Shown: in pieces, positions 8,949 through 16,721 of the stretch
How positions within the stretch are numbered: the stretch's first letter is position 1
Layout of the letters: each line of letters opens with the position of its first letter
Assembly: GCF_900188255.1 (NCBI RefSeq)
Contig: NZ_FZNS01000012.1
Coordinates: 1-64,000, forward strand
Reading direction: 5' to 3'
DNA length: 64,000 nt
Source: Hymenobacter mucosus
Lineage (GTDB): Bacteria; Bacteroidota; Bacteroidia; Cytophagales; Hymenobacteraceae
Translations under genes and position numbers: made by a program
The notes under the pieces: generated by a model
What the model saw: only the letters and a program-made list of their open reading frames with translations
Told to the model about the DNA's origin: nothing
Database searches by the model: none

Positions 8949-10412
8949 ATGCAGGCTTCTTTGTTCCGCGTGCTCTTCAGGCACGAGCTTATCTCCCTAT
9001 ACCGTAATCGGGTGCTGATTACCCTTTTTTCCATTCTGCTGGTGCTGCTCGTTGGGGCTCTCTGGATGGGTAGCAGCCGGCTGCACCAGCAGCAACGCAC
9101 GCTAGGCCAAATTAGAGCGCACCGGGTAGCGGCGCAAGACAGCCTCAAAGCGCGCATCCGGCGCATCGAAGCTCACGGTATGTACTACCCCGGCTTCATC
9201 TGGGACGACCCCACGTATGCCTACAATACTGCCCGCAACGAAGGCCCCCAGTATGCCGTGAAGCAGCCCTTTGTCCTGCAAGCCCTGGCCACGGGGCAGA
9301 GCGCGATGCAGCCGTTCTACTACAAAGTATACATCACCCGGAAGCAAGCCCTGGTGCACGAGAGCGAGATTGACAACAGCTTTTTACAGTTTGTTGACAC
9401 CTTCGATTTTTCGTTCGTGGTGGTGTATCTGTTGCCCCTGCTCATCATCGTGTTTACCTACAACCTGCTGTCCTCGGAAAAAGAACAGGGGACGTGGGTA
9501 CTACTCAAGACTAGCAACCAATCTATTGCCCGGCTGTTGCTGGGGCGGCTGGGTATTCGCTACGGGCTATTCACGGCTGCTGTGTGGGCCGTAGTAGTAC
9601 CAGTGCTGACGCTGCTAATTGGGCCCAGCTTCCTGGCTACTACTAACTGGTGGTGGCTGGTCGCGTTTGTGGCGGGCTATTTCGCGTTTTGGTTTGCGCT
9701 GGCTTTTCTGGTCAATAGCTTCTCGCTCAGTTCCAACCTCAATGCCATGAGCCTGATTTTTCTGTGGTTGCTACTGGGCCTGCTACTGCCCAACCTGCTG
9801 CAAATCGGCCTGAACCGGGTTTACCCTATCCCCAGCCGCATTGCGCTGACCAAGGCTGAGCGCGAAGCCACCAACCGTTACTTCGAGAAAGATGGTCAGT
9901 TGCTCACCAAAGAGGTATTCAACAGCCCGCGTACCCTTATTCGGCAGGCATCCATCGTCACGCCGGGTATGGTGTACGGCTACGGCATCATTGTATCCAA
10001 GAGTCAGATCATCAAGGACCAGGCAACACGAGTAGCGGAGAACAACCTCTACGGTCAGGTTGAGAAGCAGCAGGTGGCCATTGGGCAGTTGCAGTGGTTA
10101 AGTCCGGCCTTGTTGCTACAAGAGGTGTTAGCTACCCTGGCAGGAACTCACTGGCACCAGTTCAACCGGTTCAGCCGCGACGTAGATGTTTTCCGGGAGC
10201 ACACGCAGCAGTTTTTTTATCCCAAAATGGCGCTGGAGAGTACTTACCGCACATTTACAGTGAAGGATGCGGACGCCATTCCGCAATTTCAGTCGCGCGC
10301 ATACGCTACCTACTCAGGGCAGTATCTCGGCCGCGTATTGCTACTTCACGTAGTTGGTGTGCTGGTGTTGATGGTGCTCGGGTATCGGCGGTTACTTCAC
10401 GCCAGCCGGTAG
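8949..10412 (+). CDS. Second DUF3526-type ABC transporter permease
   Basis: The 487-residue product repeats the layout of the preceding permease: an N-terminal span (LITLFSILLVLLVGALWMG), an outside loop with the YPGFIWDDPTYAYNTARNEG stretch, a core of membrane spans around 155-290 (with LPLLIIVFTYNLLSSEKEQGT matching the upstream gene's equivalent element), a long soluble region and a final span (VLLLHVVGVLVLMVLGYR). It follows 62 bases after the first permease and probably forms the second half of the channel. This is the last gene of the cluster on this strand. Confidence 0.8.
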   Translation: MQASLFRVLFRHELISLYRNRVLITLFSILLVLLVGALWMGSSRLHQQQRTLGQIRAHRVAAQDSLKARIRRIEAHGMYYPGFIWDDPTYAYNTARNEGPQYAVKQPFVLQALATGQSAMQPFYYKVYITRKQALVHESEIDNSFLQFVDTFDFSFVVVYLLPLLIIVFTYNLLSSEKEQGTWVLLKTSNQSIARLLLGRLGIRYGLFTAAVWAVVVPVLTLLIGPSFLATTNWWWLVAFVAGYFAFWFALAFLVNSFSLSSNLNAMSLIFLWLLLGLLLPNLLQIGLNRVYPIPSRIALTKAEREATNRYFEKDGQLLTKEVFNSPRTLIRQASIVTPGMVYGYGIIVSKSQIIKDQATRVAENNLYGQVEKQQVAIGQLQWLSPALLLQEVLATLAGTHWHQFNRFSRDVDVFREHTQQFFYPKMALESTYRTFTVKDADAIPQFQSRAYATYSGQYLGRVLLLHVVGVLVLMVLGYRRLLHASR

Positions 10413-10654
10413 CAGATGCTCAGTGTGGGAGTATCCTTGCGTTCGGATGAGCTATATAGCACCTTATCTGTTGCTGAGGCAGATCAGCTGCATAGGGACT
10501 TTATCGATTTCAAGCTACTTGTTTTCAGGATGCTACGGCCAAACGTGCTTGTTACCTGAAGCAACCAACAAGCACGTATCGGTGGAAGCTGGAAAACAGG
10601 TGACTACAGCAAGAGCGAAGCCGTACCTATAGCGCACGGTGAACTTCTGCGCCT

Positions 10655-10738
10655 GGGCTATAACCAAGAGACGCTACTACTTCCTACGCCGCTGCCGGCA
10701 GCGGCGTAGGAAGTAGTAGCGTCTCTTGGTTATAGCCC
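10655..10738. repeat. Perfect 84-bp palindrome (42-bp arms, no loop)
   Basis: Forty-two bases ending at 10696 are followed at once by their exact reverse complement; the centre is GCTGCCGGCAGC. It lies in the 648-base gap between the convergent permease and STAS-like genes. A transcript from either side would fold into a 42-bp duplex. No T run follows on either strand. A frame of 74 codons on the minus strand (10684-10908) runs into the palindrome but has no recognisable features and is not called. Confidence 0.92.
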
Positions 10739-10894
10739 GCCGCACCTAAGTGAGGTAGTTGATCTGCGTCGGAGAGTGATGCAGAAGAGAAGGTGGCGTG
10801 TTCCGTTTGGAGAAGCAGAAGAGCAACCATCGCCAGCAGTGGCTGCTGGGAGGGAAGAGACTGGGTGGTTGGCATAGGTGGGTGCAAAACGAGA

Positions 10895-10920
10895 AGCAGA
10901 ATACCCAAAGGTATTCTGCT
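10895..10920 (-). terminator. Hairpin terminator for the minus-strand STAS-like gene
   Basis: An 11-bp perfect stem (AGCAGAATACC with GGTATTCTGCT) and a CAAA loop lie downstream of the minus-strand gene whose stop is at 11061. Read on the minus strand, the stem is followed by TCTCGTTTTG, a modest T-rich tail. Confidence 0.6.
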
Positions 10921-11060
10921 AATTATCTGCCCGTCAAGGACACAATGCTCGAAATTGTGACTAGCACCCTCCGCAGATGAAACAGCACCTTACCAGGAGG
11001 AAAGCTGCCAGAAGCCTGCAAACGGCCTTTTAGTAGCACTACGTTGTGTTGACTTACCCC

Positions 11061-11549
11061 TTATATATTCTTTTTTATTGCGGGTATTTGTTCGGCTAGC
11101 CACGCCACGGCCTGCGCCTGCGAGGTGGCCACGTAGCAACAGGCGCCTTGCTGGCGTAGTTGGGTCAGAAAATCGGCAAACCCAACCCGTGCAAACAAGC
11201 CGTGGGGAGGAATGAGAGCATAGCACCACGCACCGGCTGCTTGCGCGCGCGGCAGCCAATCATAAAGCAGCCATGTGTGGTAGGATACGGGAAAGGAAAG
11301 CAAGGGAACTTGCTTGACGAGGATCTTGCCCCATCCCGTGTGCTGAACGCAGGCCAGCACCCCATTCAACACTACTTGTGCGGCTGTCAGAGTCCACGGT
11401 GTTTGTTTCCACACCACCTGCACGTAAGCTCCCTCCCGCTCTTCCGTGATAACGGCCAGCGAGTTCTCGAAGCAGACGGGTGAGGTAACGGGTGGGGGCA
11501 GCATACAGGGCGACAGTAGTAAGTAATCTATGTCAAATACGAAACACAA
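11061..11549 (-). CDS. STAS/SEC14-like (SpoIIAA-like) small protein
   Basis: The product is 162 residues from the first ATG, or 147 from the ATG at 11504, which fits homologous starts better. It shows a pattern shared with the next minus-strand gene: YVQVVW near the start of the domain, a W-L-L-x-D-W-L-P-R-A block in the middle, and a C-terminal A-x-A-x-A-W-L. This fits the short alpha/beta proteins called SpoIIAA-like or STAS/SEC14, which are frequent in Hymenobacter and have no assigned function. It has no signal peptide. The two minus-strand genes look like diverged duplicates, separated by about 180 bases. Confidence 0.55.
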   Translation of the reverse strand: MCFVFDIDYLLLSPCMLPPPVTSPVCFENSLAVITEEREGAYVQVVWKQTPWTLTAAQVVLNGVLACVQHTGWGKILVKQVPLLSFPVSYHTWLLYDWLPRAQAAGAWCYALIPPHGLFARVGFADFLTQLRQQGACCYVATSQAQAVAWLAEQIPAIKKNI

Positions 11550-11727
11550 TCAAGACCTCGCGTCAGACACTAGGGTGGCTTACACCAGTTCCTTACTACG
11601 GTAGTACCGGACACTTTGTCTACACAAGAATCCACTTACTAAAACGGCCGCATTGTACTTCAGCTGTACTGCTATTCTTTGAGCTAGCTCTACTACGTTA
11701 ATTGAACAAACACATACGCGGCGGGCT

Positions 11728-12132
11728 TTACCCAACTTCCAACAGCCAAGCTCTAGCAACTGCGCGGCTAGAGAAAAACCGACTATGCAGTCGATACAAC
11801 CGTTTGGCTTCGCGGAAGACGTCCACAGCCTCTAGGCGCAACTCCAGCGGGATGGCCGTGACCACAGCCACGCGGCGCAGATAGCCGCTTCCGGCTGAGC
11901 GGGGTAGCCAGTCCACCATTAGCCAACTCAGAAATTCTTCGCCGGCTCCTACTAGGTGCCGCTGGTCGGTGAGCAGGCGCTGACAGCCCGTTCGGCGCAG
12001 CAGCTCCAGCACGGCTTCCATAAGCGTTTTTGCCGCCGCCGCTTCCTGGGAGCCTGGTCCCCACACCACCTGGAGGTAGCCTTCGGGTAGCAACCCAATT
12101 TCACCCGCAGCAAGAAAATAGGAAAGGGACAT
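11728..12132 (-). CDS. STAS/SEC14-like small protein, paralogue of the neighbouring gene
   Basis: The 134-residue product shares with its downstream neighbour the YLQVVW opening, the WLMVDWLPRSAGSGYLRRVAVV block and a closing AVARAWL. Overall it reads as an alternating strand-helix fold of the SpoIIAA/STAS type. No catalytic or metal-binding motif is visible and there is no signal peptide. A third STAS-domain gene starts divergently 151 bases away, which makes this a small family cluster. A regulatory or protein-binding role is inferred only from the fold. Confidence 0.55.
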   Translation of the reverse strand: MSLSYFLAAGEIGLLPEGYLQVVWGPGSQEAAAAKTLMEAVLELLRRTGCQRLLTDQRHLVGAGEEFLSWLMVDWLPRSAGSGYLRRVAVVTAIPLELRLEAVDVFREAKRLYRLHSRFFSSRAVARAWLLEVG

Positions 12133-12241
12133 GGCAAGACCGGTAGAAATGCTTAGTAAGGAACTGGACGCTAGTCTAATATACGAGTTTATTGCCTAGC
12201 TGATCCGTAGTTATCACGAGTGAGGCAAGAAATAGCATAAG

Positions 12242-12249
12242 TATGTTTG
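12242..12249 (+). promoter_or_regulatory. Candidate promoter -7 element (TATGTTTG)
   Basis: TATGTTTG fits TAnnTTTG and lies 34 bases before the ATG of the STAS-domain gene. No clear -33 TTTG is present at the usual distance. Confidence 0.45.
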
Positions 12250-12283
12250 CAACATCGGTTTGCACATATACTAGTTCGCTTTT

Positions 12284-12634
12284 ATGCCCACCTCCTTTGC
12301 TATTACAATTTCTCCTCACCGAAGCGGTATGAGTTTGCAATTACGTGGTACCTGCTGCCAAGTGGCCGAAATGGAGCAATTCATTCAGGTGATAGAACAG
12401 GCTCTGCAACAGCAAGTGCGCACGCTCTGGATCGACTGTGCCCACTTGCAGCAGCTAGACAGAATGGGTCAACAAGCCATTTTACAAGTTGAACGGTTGG
12501 CGGCCGCCGCGCGCGTAGTCACCTACTGGTATGGCTTTTCTAGCCTGATTATTCAGCAGTTATCGGAAACCGGGCTACACTTACTTTTGCGCAGCCTGCC
12601 TGCCAGCAGCTACCGGCCTACTTCTGATAAGTAA
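12284..12634 (+). CDS. STAS-domain protein (anti-sigma-factor antagonist-like) without the phosphorylatable serine
   Basis: The 116-residue protein matches the STAS fold: strand (MSLQLRG), helix (MEQFIQVIEQALQQQ), strand (VRTLWIDCAHLQQLD), helix (GQQAILQVERLAAAAR), strand (VVTYWYGF) and last helix. In classical SpoIIAA-like antagonists the loop reads D-S-x-G and the serine is phosphorylated by an anti-sigma kinase. Here it reads LDRMG, with Arg60 in the serine position, so control by that phosphorylation is unlikely. No kinase or phosphatase gene of that system is adjacent. It lies divergent from two related minus-strand genes. Confidence 0.7.
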   Translation: MPTSFAITISPHRSGMSLQLRGTCCQVAEMEQFIQVIEQALQQQVRTLWIDCAHLQQLDRMGQQAILQVERLAAAARVVTYWYGFSSLIIQQLSETGLHLLLRSLPASSYRPTSDK

Positions 12635-13226
12635 CTCAGCGTAGAACCTCCACAACGGCTTTGGGGCAACCTAGTATTTTCGAGTTGCTTGTCAGAGGGA
12701 ATGCGCTAAGTGTTCTACTTGGGTACTGACTCCCTACAGGCACGGAGTAGCGCTTTAGAATGACATGGGCTAGATTCCCATATCAGAATGTGTTCCGTGC
12801 TTTAATACTGTATTGTAGTACTGAGGTATTCACTTGCACGAGCACAGCGGCATTTAGGGTAGGCAAGCTCAGATTAGTAGGTCAGCGAATAGAATGTCGA
12901 ACTACCCTTTGCGTAAATATTCCAAAACCAGTTATTGCGCAGTAAGCTAGCAGTACACCAGCTTACATAACAAAGTAGGCTCACCCAACGAGAAGTTATA
13001 GGACTACTTACGCAAGATGCGCTTTTTGCCTTCCGGTTAGGAGTCCTAGTCCAAGCTGCCCGTTTGACTGTAAGCCCCACTTTTAATCGAGGTTGGGGTC
13101 GCCAATCGACATTAAGCGTTTTCGCATAGCGCATTAAACTCAAGGTTTTTTGCTCGTCGGCAACACATAGGTTCACCTCAACAGAAATTCTTGCCTTACA
13201 TGCTTAAAGGATACGTAACAATGCCG
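12635..13226. other. Intergenic region without a supported gene
   Basis: A minus-strand frame at 12874-13176 (100 codons) has a partly coding look but matches no family I recognise. The segment around 13002-13030 (GGACTACTTACGCA) resembles the end of some insertion sequences, so an old IS remnant is possible but not established. Nothing else was seen. Confidence 0.35.
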
Positions 13227-13234
13227 TAGCTTTG
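13227..13234 (+). promoter_or_regulatory. Candidate promoter -7 element (TAGCTTTG)
   Basis: TAGCTTTG matches TAnnTTTG. Transcription would begin a few bases downstream, near 13240, at the start of a structured leader that ends in a strong terminator before pyrB. Confidence 0.5.
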
Positions 13235-13239
13235 CAGCA

Positions 13240-13411
13240 TGCTTCAACCAAAAAACTTGTTGATGAAGCGTGGAACCCTGCTCGGCAAGGAACCGCGAGT
13301 GGGCCGGAAGGTCTTTGCCACTATCGGTTCTCCCAATTTTGCCTCTGGCATTTCCGTTGTTTTTTCTGGGTGTTGCCCCGTTACCGTTTCGGATTCCGAA
13401 ACGGTTTTTTT
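13240..13411 (+). ncRNA. Structured leader or small RNA upstream of pyrB
   Basis: Between the TAGCTTTG promoter and a strong terminator lies about 170 bases that can fold. A 5' hairpin pairs GCTTCA at 13241 with TGAAGC at 13264. A longer hairpin spans 13289-13330 (GAACCG with CGGTTC, AGTGG with CCACT) and may close on a GGAA tetraloop. A 72-codon frame starts at the ATG at 13239 and reads through the terminator. It could be an attenuator for pyrB or an independent small RNA. No known RNA family was recognised; the folding is my own manual pairing. Confidence 0.4.
13383..13411 (+). terminator. Strong intrinsic terminator upstream of pyrB
   Basis: A 10-bp perfect stem (ACCGTTTCGG with CCGAAACGGT) and a 3-base loop are followed directly by a run of T. 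It lies 229 bases before the pyrB start and could end a leader transcript, possibly as an attenuator. Confidence 0.85.
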
Positions 13412-13639
13412 ATGTCCGTTGAGTTCGTCGGCTACCACCCCCGCAGCTATTGCATAGTTCATACCTCAAACGCTAAACCCACCCCTACCTCCAATGGACG
13501 CCTATACTCCTCACTCAATTGTGGCTGCTGCCACCATCGCCTCGGTCCTTGCTGGTAGCCCGTTTCTCCGTCAGGAGTAGCAGGTAGACTTCACATTGTT
13601 CCTTTTAGCTAGACGACCTCACTTTTCCTCTACTTCGGT

Positions 13640-14620
13640 ATGGCACGTAAAGACCTGCTCGACATCGCATCCCTTCACCGTGAGGAAATCGAGTTCCTGC
13701 TCGACCAATCCACGTCGTTTAAAAAACTGTTCACCCACTCGGTGAAAAAAATCCCCGCCCTCGAGGGCAAGTCCGTGCTCATGCTGTTCTACGAGGCCAG
13801 CACCCGGACGCACTCCTCCTTCGAGGTCGCGGCCAAACGCCTCTCGGCCGAGGTGACGAATTTCGACGTGGCCCACTCCTCCATCACCAAGGGCGAGTCG
13901 GTGCGCGAGACAATCGAGACGCTCCAGGCCATGCGCACCGACTACATCGTCGTCCGCCACAGCCACCCCGGCCTGCCCGGCATGATTGCCCGCCAAACCA
14001 CGGCCTCGGTCATCAATGCCGGCGACGGGGCGCACGAGCACCCCACCCAGGCCCTGCTCGACGCCTTCACCATCCGGGAAAAATTCCCCGACCCCCGGGG
14101 CAAAAAGGTCCTCATCATCGGGGACATTCTTCACTCCCGCGTCGCGCGCTCCACCAGCACGCTGCTGCAGAAGCTGGGCGTCGAAATCGCTTACCTCGGC
14201 CCGGGGTCGCTGGTGCCCAAGTATGTGCCGGCCAGCATCCGCCGCTTCACCGACTATGAGGCGGCCATGGCCTGGGCGCCCGACGTGGTGTACCTGCTCC
14301 GCGTGCAGATGGAGCGCCAGGACGTGCAGTTTTTTCCCAGCGTCCGCGAATACCACCGGGTCTACGGCATCACCACGGCCCGCCTGGCTGAAATCCGCGA
14401 CCGGGGTCTCTACATCATGCACCCCGGCCCCGTGAACCGGGGGGTTGAGCTCTGCGACGCCGTCATGGACTACGAGCGCAGCCTGATCACCAACCAAGTT
14501 GAAAACGGCATCTCCATTCGCATGGCCGTCCTCGACTGGCTCACGCCGGGCGGAGAGTTTCCGAAACAGGAATCGTATGTCGCCCAGCAGCGGGCTAGCT
14601 CGAAGCTCGTGATGCCCTAA
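13640..14620 (+). CDS. pyrB: Aspartate carbamoyltransferase catalytic chain
   Basis: The 326-residue enzyme joins carbamoyl phosphate and aspartate, the first committed step of pyrimidine synthesis. Visible motifs are STRTHSSFE (carbamoyl-phosphate binding), the DGAHEHPTQALLD element (HPTQ), and HPGPVNRGVE near the C-terminus. Length is normal and no regulatory-chain gene (pyrI) is nearby. The coding sequence has long runs of C and G and is richer in G+C than the flanking genes, and the protein reads to me more like verrucomicrobial (Opitutus-type) ATCases than Bacteroidota ones, suggesting transfer. pyrC follows 79 bases later. A terminator-bearing leader precedes it. Confidence 0.93.
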   Translation: MARKDLLDIASLHREEIEFLLDQSTSFKKLFTHSVKKIPALEGKSVLMLFYEASTRTHSSFEVAAKRLSAEVTNFDVAHSSITKGESVRETIETLQAMRTDYIVVRHSHPGLPGMIARQTTASVINAGDGAHEHPTQALLDAFTIREKFPDPRGKKVLIIGDILHSRVARSTSTLLQKLGVEIAYLGPGSLVPKYVPASIRRFTDYEAAMAWAPDVVYLLRVQMERQDVQFFPSVREYHRVYGITTARLAEIRDRGLYIMHPGPVNRGVELCDAVMDYERSLITNQVENGISIRMAVLDWLTPGGEFPKQESYVAQQRASSKLVMP

Positions 14621-14699
14621 CCCCGGGACGCGGCCGCTCCCTCCACTCTTCCATTTACCTCTCTCAAAGCCTTCGCCGGTTACCAGCTTTTATCACTTC

Positions 14700-15977
14700 A
14701 TGCTACTCCTTCAAAACGCCCGCATCGCCTCCGAAAATTCACCCGTACTGCTTGAGAGCGATGTCCTGATTGTCGAAGGAAAAATTCAGGACCTCGGCAG
14801 CAACCTAGCTATTCCCGAGGGGGCCCGCGTCATCGACGCCCGAGGTCGAATTCTTATGCCGGGCATGTTTGATGCCCACGTCCATTTCCGCGCCCCCGGG
14901 TTTGAGAACAAGGAAACCATTACCACGGGGAGCGAGGCCGCCATCAACGGCGGCATTACCGGTGTGGTCATGATGCCGAATACCCGTCCCGCCCTTGACT
15001 CGGCGAGCTCAGTGGCCTCCGTACTGGAAAATGCCAAGCACCGGTCCCGTATCCCGGTATACACCTCCGGCTGCGTCACCAAGAACCGCGAGGGCAAGGA
15101 GCTGGCGGAAATCGAGGGCATGCGCGAGCTCGGGGTGAAGATGCTCACTGACGACGGCGATACCACCAGCGACCCGGCGGTGCTGCTGCGGGCCATGCAG
15201 TACGCCACTGAGTTTGGGATGTTTTTCGCCAGCCACTGTGAGGTGCCGGAGCTGGCCGGGCCACGCGCCCTGAACGAAGGGGTGATGAGCTACCGGCTCG
15301 GCATCAAGGGCTCGCCGTCCTGCGCGGAGGAAATCATCATTGACCGCGACATCCGCCTGGCCCGGGCGGCGGGCGCGCACGTGCACATCCAGCACGTGTC
15401 CAGCAAGGAAGGCATGGAAACCATCCGCTGGTGGAAATCCCGCGGCGATGTGAAGGTGACGGCGGAAGTGGCCCCGCACCACCTGCTCTTCACCGACGAG
15501 CACATCGGCGACTACGACACGAACTACAAGATGAATCCGCCGCTACGCACGCAGGCGGATTGTGATGCCCTGCTCCAGGGGCTCATCGAAGGCGTCTTCG
15601 ACCTTATCGCCACGGACCACGCGCCGCACACGCCGTTTGAAAAAGCCCAGGATTTCATCAGCGCGCCCAATGGCATCACCGGCCTGGATACGGCCCTGGT
15701 GTCGCTCCATCACTTCTTCGTCGAGCCCGGCAGGTTCGGGTGGGACGTGGTGGTGAAGCGCTATTCGGCGGAGCCGCGCCGCCTCATGGGCCTGCCGGTG
15801 GCTGCCATCGAAGTTGGCCAGCCAGCCGAGTGCGTGCTGTTCGACCCCGCAGCGGAAACGACCTTCACGCGCGAGTTCATGAAATCCAAATCCCAGAACA
15901 CGCCCTTCATCGACCAGACGCTGAAGGGCCGGGTAGACCTAGTGATTTTGGGCACGGAAATCCTGCTGGAGCGCTAG
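14700..15977 (+). CDS. pyrC: Dihydroorotase (multimetal class, PyrC/AllB-like)
   Basis: The 425-residue amidohydrolase closes carbamoyl aspartate to dihydroorotate, the step after PyrB. Metal and substrate elements are present: DAHVHFRAPG (H-x-H), LTDDGDTTSD (the Asp seen in the bacterial class I enzymes), SHCE, HIQHVSS, and ATDHAPHT (catalytic Asp). The conserved NPPLR segment (MNPPLRTQAD) is intact, so it is a real catalyst rather than a dead homologue. Its G+C-rich codons match pyrB upstream, and the pair was probably acquired together. It may be cotranscribed with pyrB. Confidence 0.93.
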   Translation: MLLLQNARIASENSPVLLESDVLIVEGKIQDLGSNLAIPEGARVIDARGRILMPGMFDAHVHFRAPGFENKETITTGSEAAINGGITGVVMMPNTRPALDSASSVASVLENAKHRSRIPVYTSGCVTKNREGKELAEIEGMRELGVKMLTDDGDTTSDPAVLLRAMQYATEFGMFFASHCEVPELAGPRALNEGVMSYRLGIKGSPSCAEEIIIDRDIRLARAAGAHVHIQHVSSKEGMETIRWWKSRGDVKVTAEVAPHHLLFTDEHIGDYDTNYKMNPPLRTQADCDALLQGLIEGVFDLIATDHAPHTPFEKAQDFISAPNGITGLDTALVSLHHFFVEPGRFGWDVVVKRYSAEPRRLMGLPVAAIEVGQPAECVLFDPAAETTFTREFMKSKSQNTPFIDQTLKGRVDLVILGTEILLER

Positions 15978-16050
15978 CCGTTCGTGGCGCCGAGACCAGT
16001 CTTTTTCCGGCGTGGTTTCGAATTTCGCGCCACCGCTGGTGTCGCAGCGT

Positions 16051-16058
16051 TAGATTTG
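16051..16058 (+). promoter_or_regulatory. Candidate promoter -7 element (TAGATTTG)
   Basis: TAGATTTG matches TAnnTTTG and lies 141 bases before purE, so purE-purK can be expressed independently of pyrBC. A TTTC at 16023-16026 is an imperfect -33 candidate. Confidence 0.5.
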
Positions 16059-16199
16059 TGGCCGCGGTAAAGGGTGTCCAACCGGATGCCCTTTACCTTT
16101 TTTCACCACCGGCGGGACAGTTCGCCTCCTCGTCGCCCGCGACCGGATTCAGTTTTTTTGACTACCCGGGCATGCTCCGCCCCCTTACTAAAACCATTC

Positions 16200-16721
16200 A
16201 TGAGTACCCTTCCCCCCTCCCCCAGCTCCGTTCCGGGCAAGCCCCTGGTCGGGGTGGTCATGGGCTCCAGCAGCGACTGGGACACCATGCAGCATGCCGT
16301 GCAGATTCTCTCCGCCTTTGGCGTGGCCCACGAAGCGCGCGTGGTGTCGGCCCACCGCATGCCCGACGACTTATTTGCCTACGCCGAACAAGCCGGCCCG
16401 CGCGGCTTGCAGGCTATCATCGCAGGGGCGGGTGGCGCCGCCCACCTGCCGGGCATGATGGCGGCTAAAACTACGGTGCCCGTGCTGGGGGTGCCGGTGG
16501 CCAGCCGTCATTTGCAGGGGGTAGACTCGCTGCACAGCATCGTGCAGATGCCCAAGGGGGTGCCCGTAGCCACCTTTGCGATTGGCACGGCCGGGGCGGC
16601 CAATGCGGCCTTGTTCGCGGTCAGCCTGCTGGCCCTGCACGACCCGGGCCTGGCGACCAAGCTCCAGGCGTTTCGCGCCGAGCAGACCGAAGCCGCTCGC
16701 GCCATGACCCTGCCGGTATGA
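16200..16721 (+). CDS. purE: 5-(carboxyamino)imidazole ribonucleotide mutase
   Basis: The ATG at 16200 gives a 173-residue protein with all class I PurE elements: GVVMGSSSDWDTMQ (substrate loop), SAHRMPDDL (catalytic His), GAGGAAHLPGM and the VPVASRHLQGVDSLHSIVQMPKGVPVATFAIG block. It moves the carboxyl group of N5-CAIR to C4, giving CAIR in purine synthesis. A longer frame to 16074 would add a low-complexity tail and is rejected. The stop codon overlaps the purK ATG as ATGA, so the two are translationally coupled. The sequence is closer in feel to beta-proteobacterial PurE than to the usual Bacteroidota form. Confidence 0.93.
   Translation: MSTLPPSPSSVPGKPLVGVVMGSSSDWDTMQHAVQILSAFGVAHEARVVSAHRMPDDLFAYAEQAGPRGLQAIIAGAGGAAHLPGMMAAKTTVPVLGVPVASRHLQGVDSLHSIVQMPKGVPVATFAIGTAGAANAALFAVSLLALHDPGLATKLQAFRAEQTEAARAMTLPV

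Noticed and set aside
10684..10908. 74-codon minus-strand frame ending inside the 84-bp palindrome
   Set aside because: Its leucine-rich, low-complexity translation has no signal, family or conserved context; the palindrome explains its 3' end.
12874..13176. 100-codon minus-strand frame possibly from an IS transposase
   Set aside because: No family match that I can support, and no paired terminal repeats were found.
13289..13332. Leader hairpin with GGAA loop considered as SRP RNA
   Set aside because: The conserved asymmetric-loop bases next to the SRP tetraloop stem are not present, so only an unassigned structured leader is reported.
13619..14497. 292-codon minus-strand frame opposite pyrB
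   Set aside because: It is antisense to an unmistakable pyrB, with His/Val/Gly-rich translation typical of GC-rich antisense frames and no family features.
15740..16468. 242-codon plus-strand frame bridging pyrC and purE
   Set aside because: Overlaps both genes out of frame, and the pyrC and purE frames carry complete catalytic motifs.
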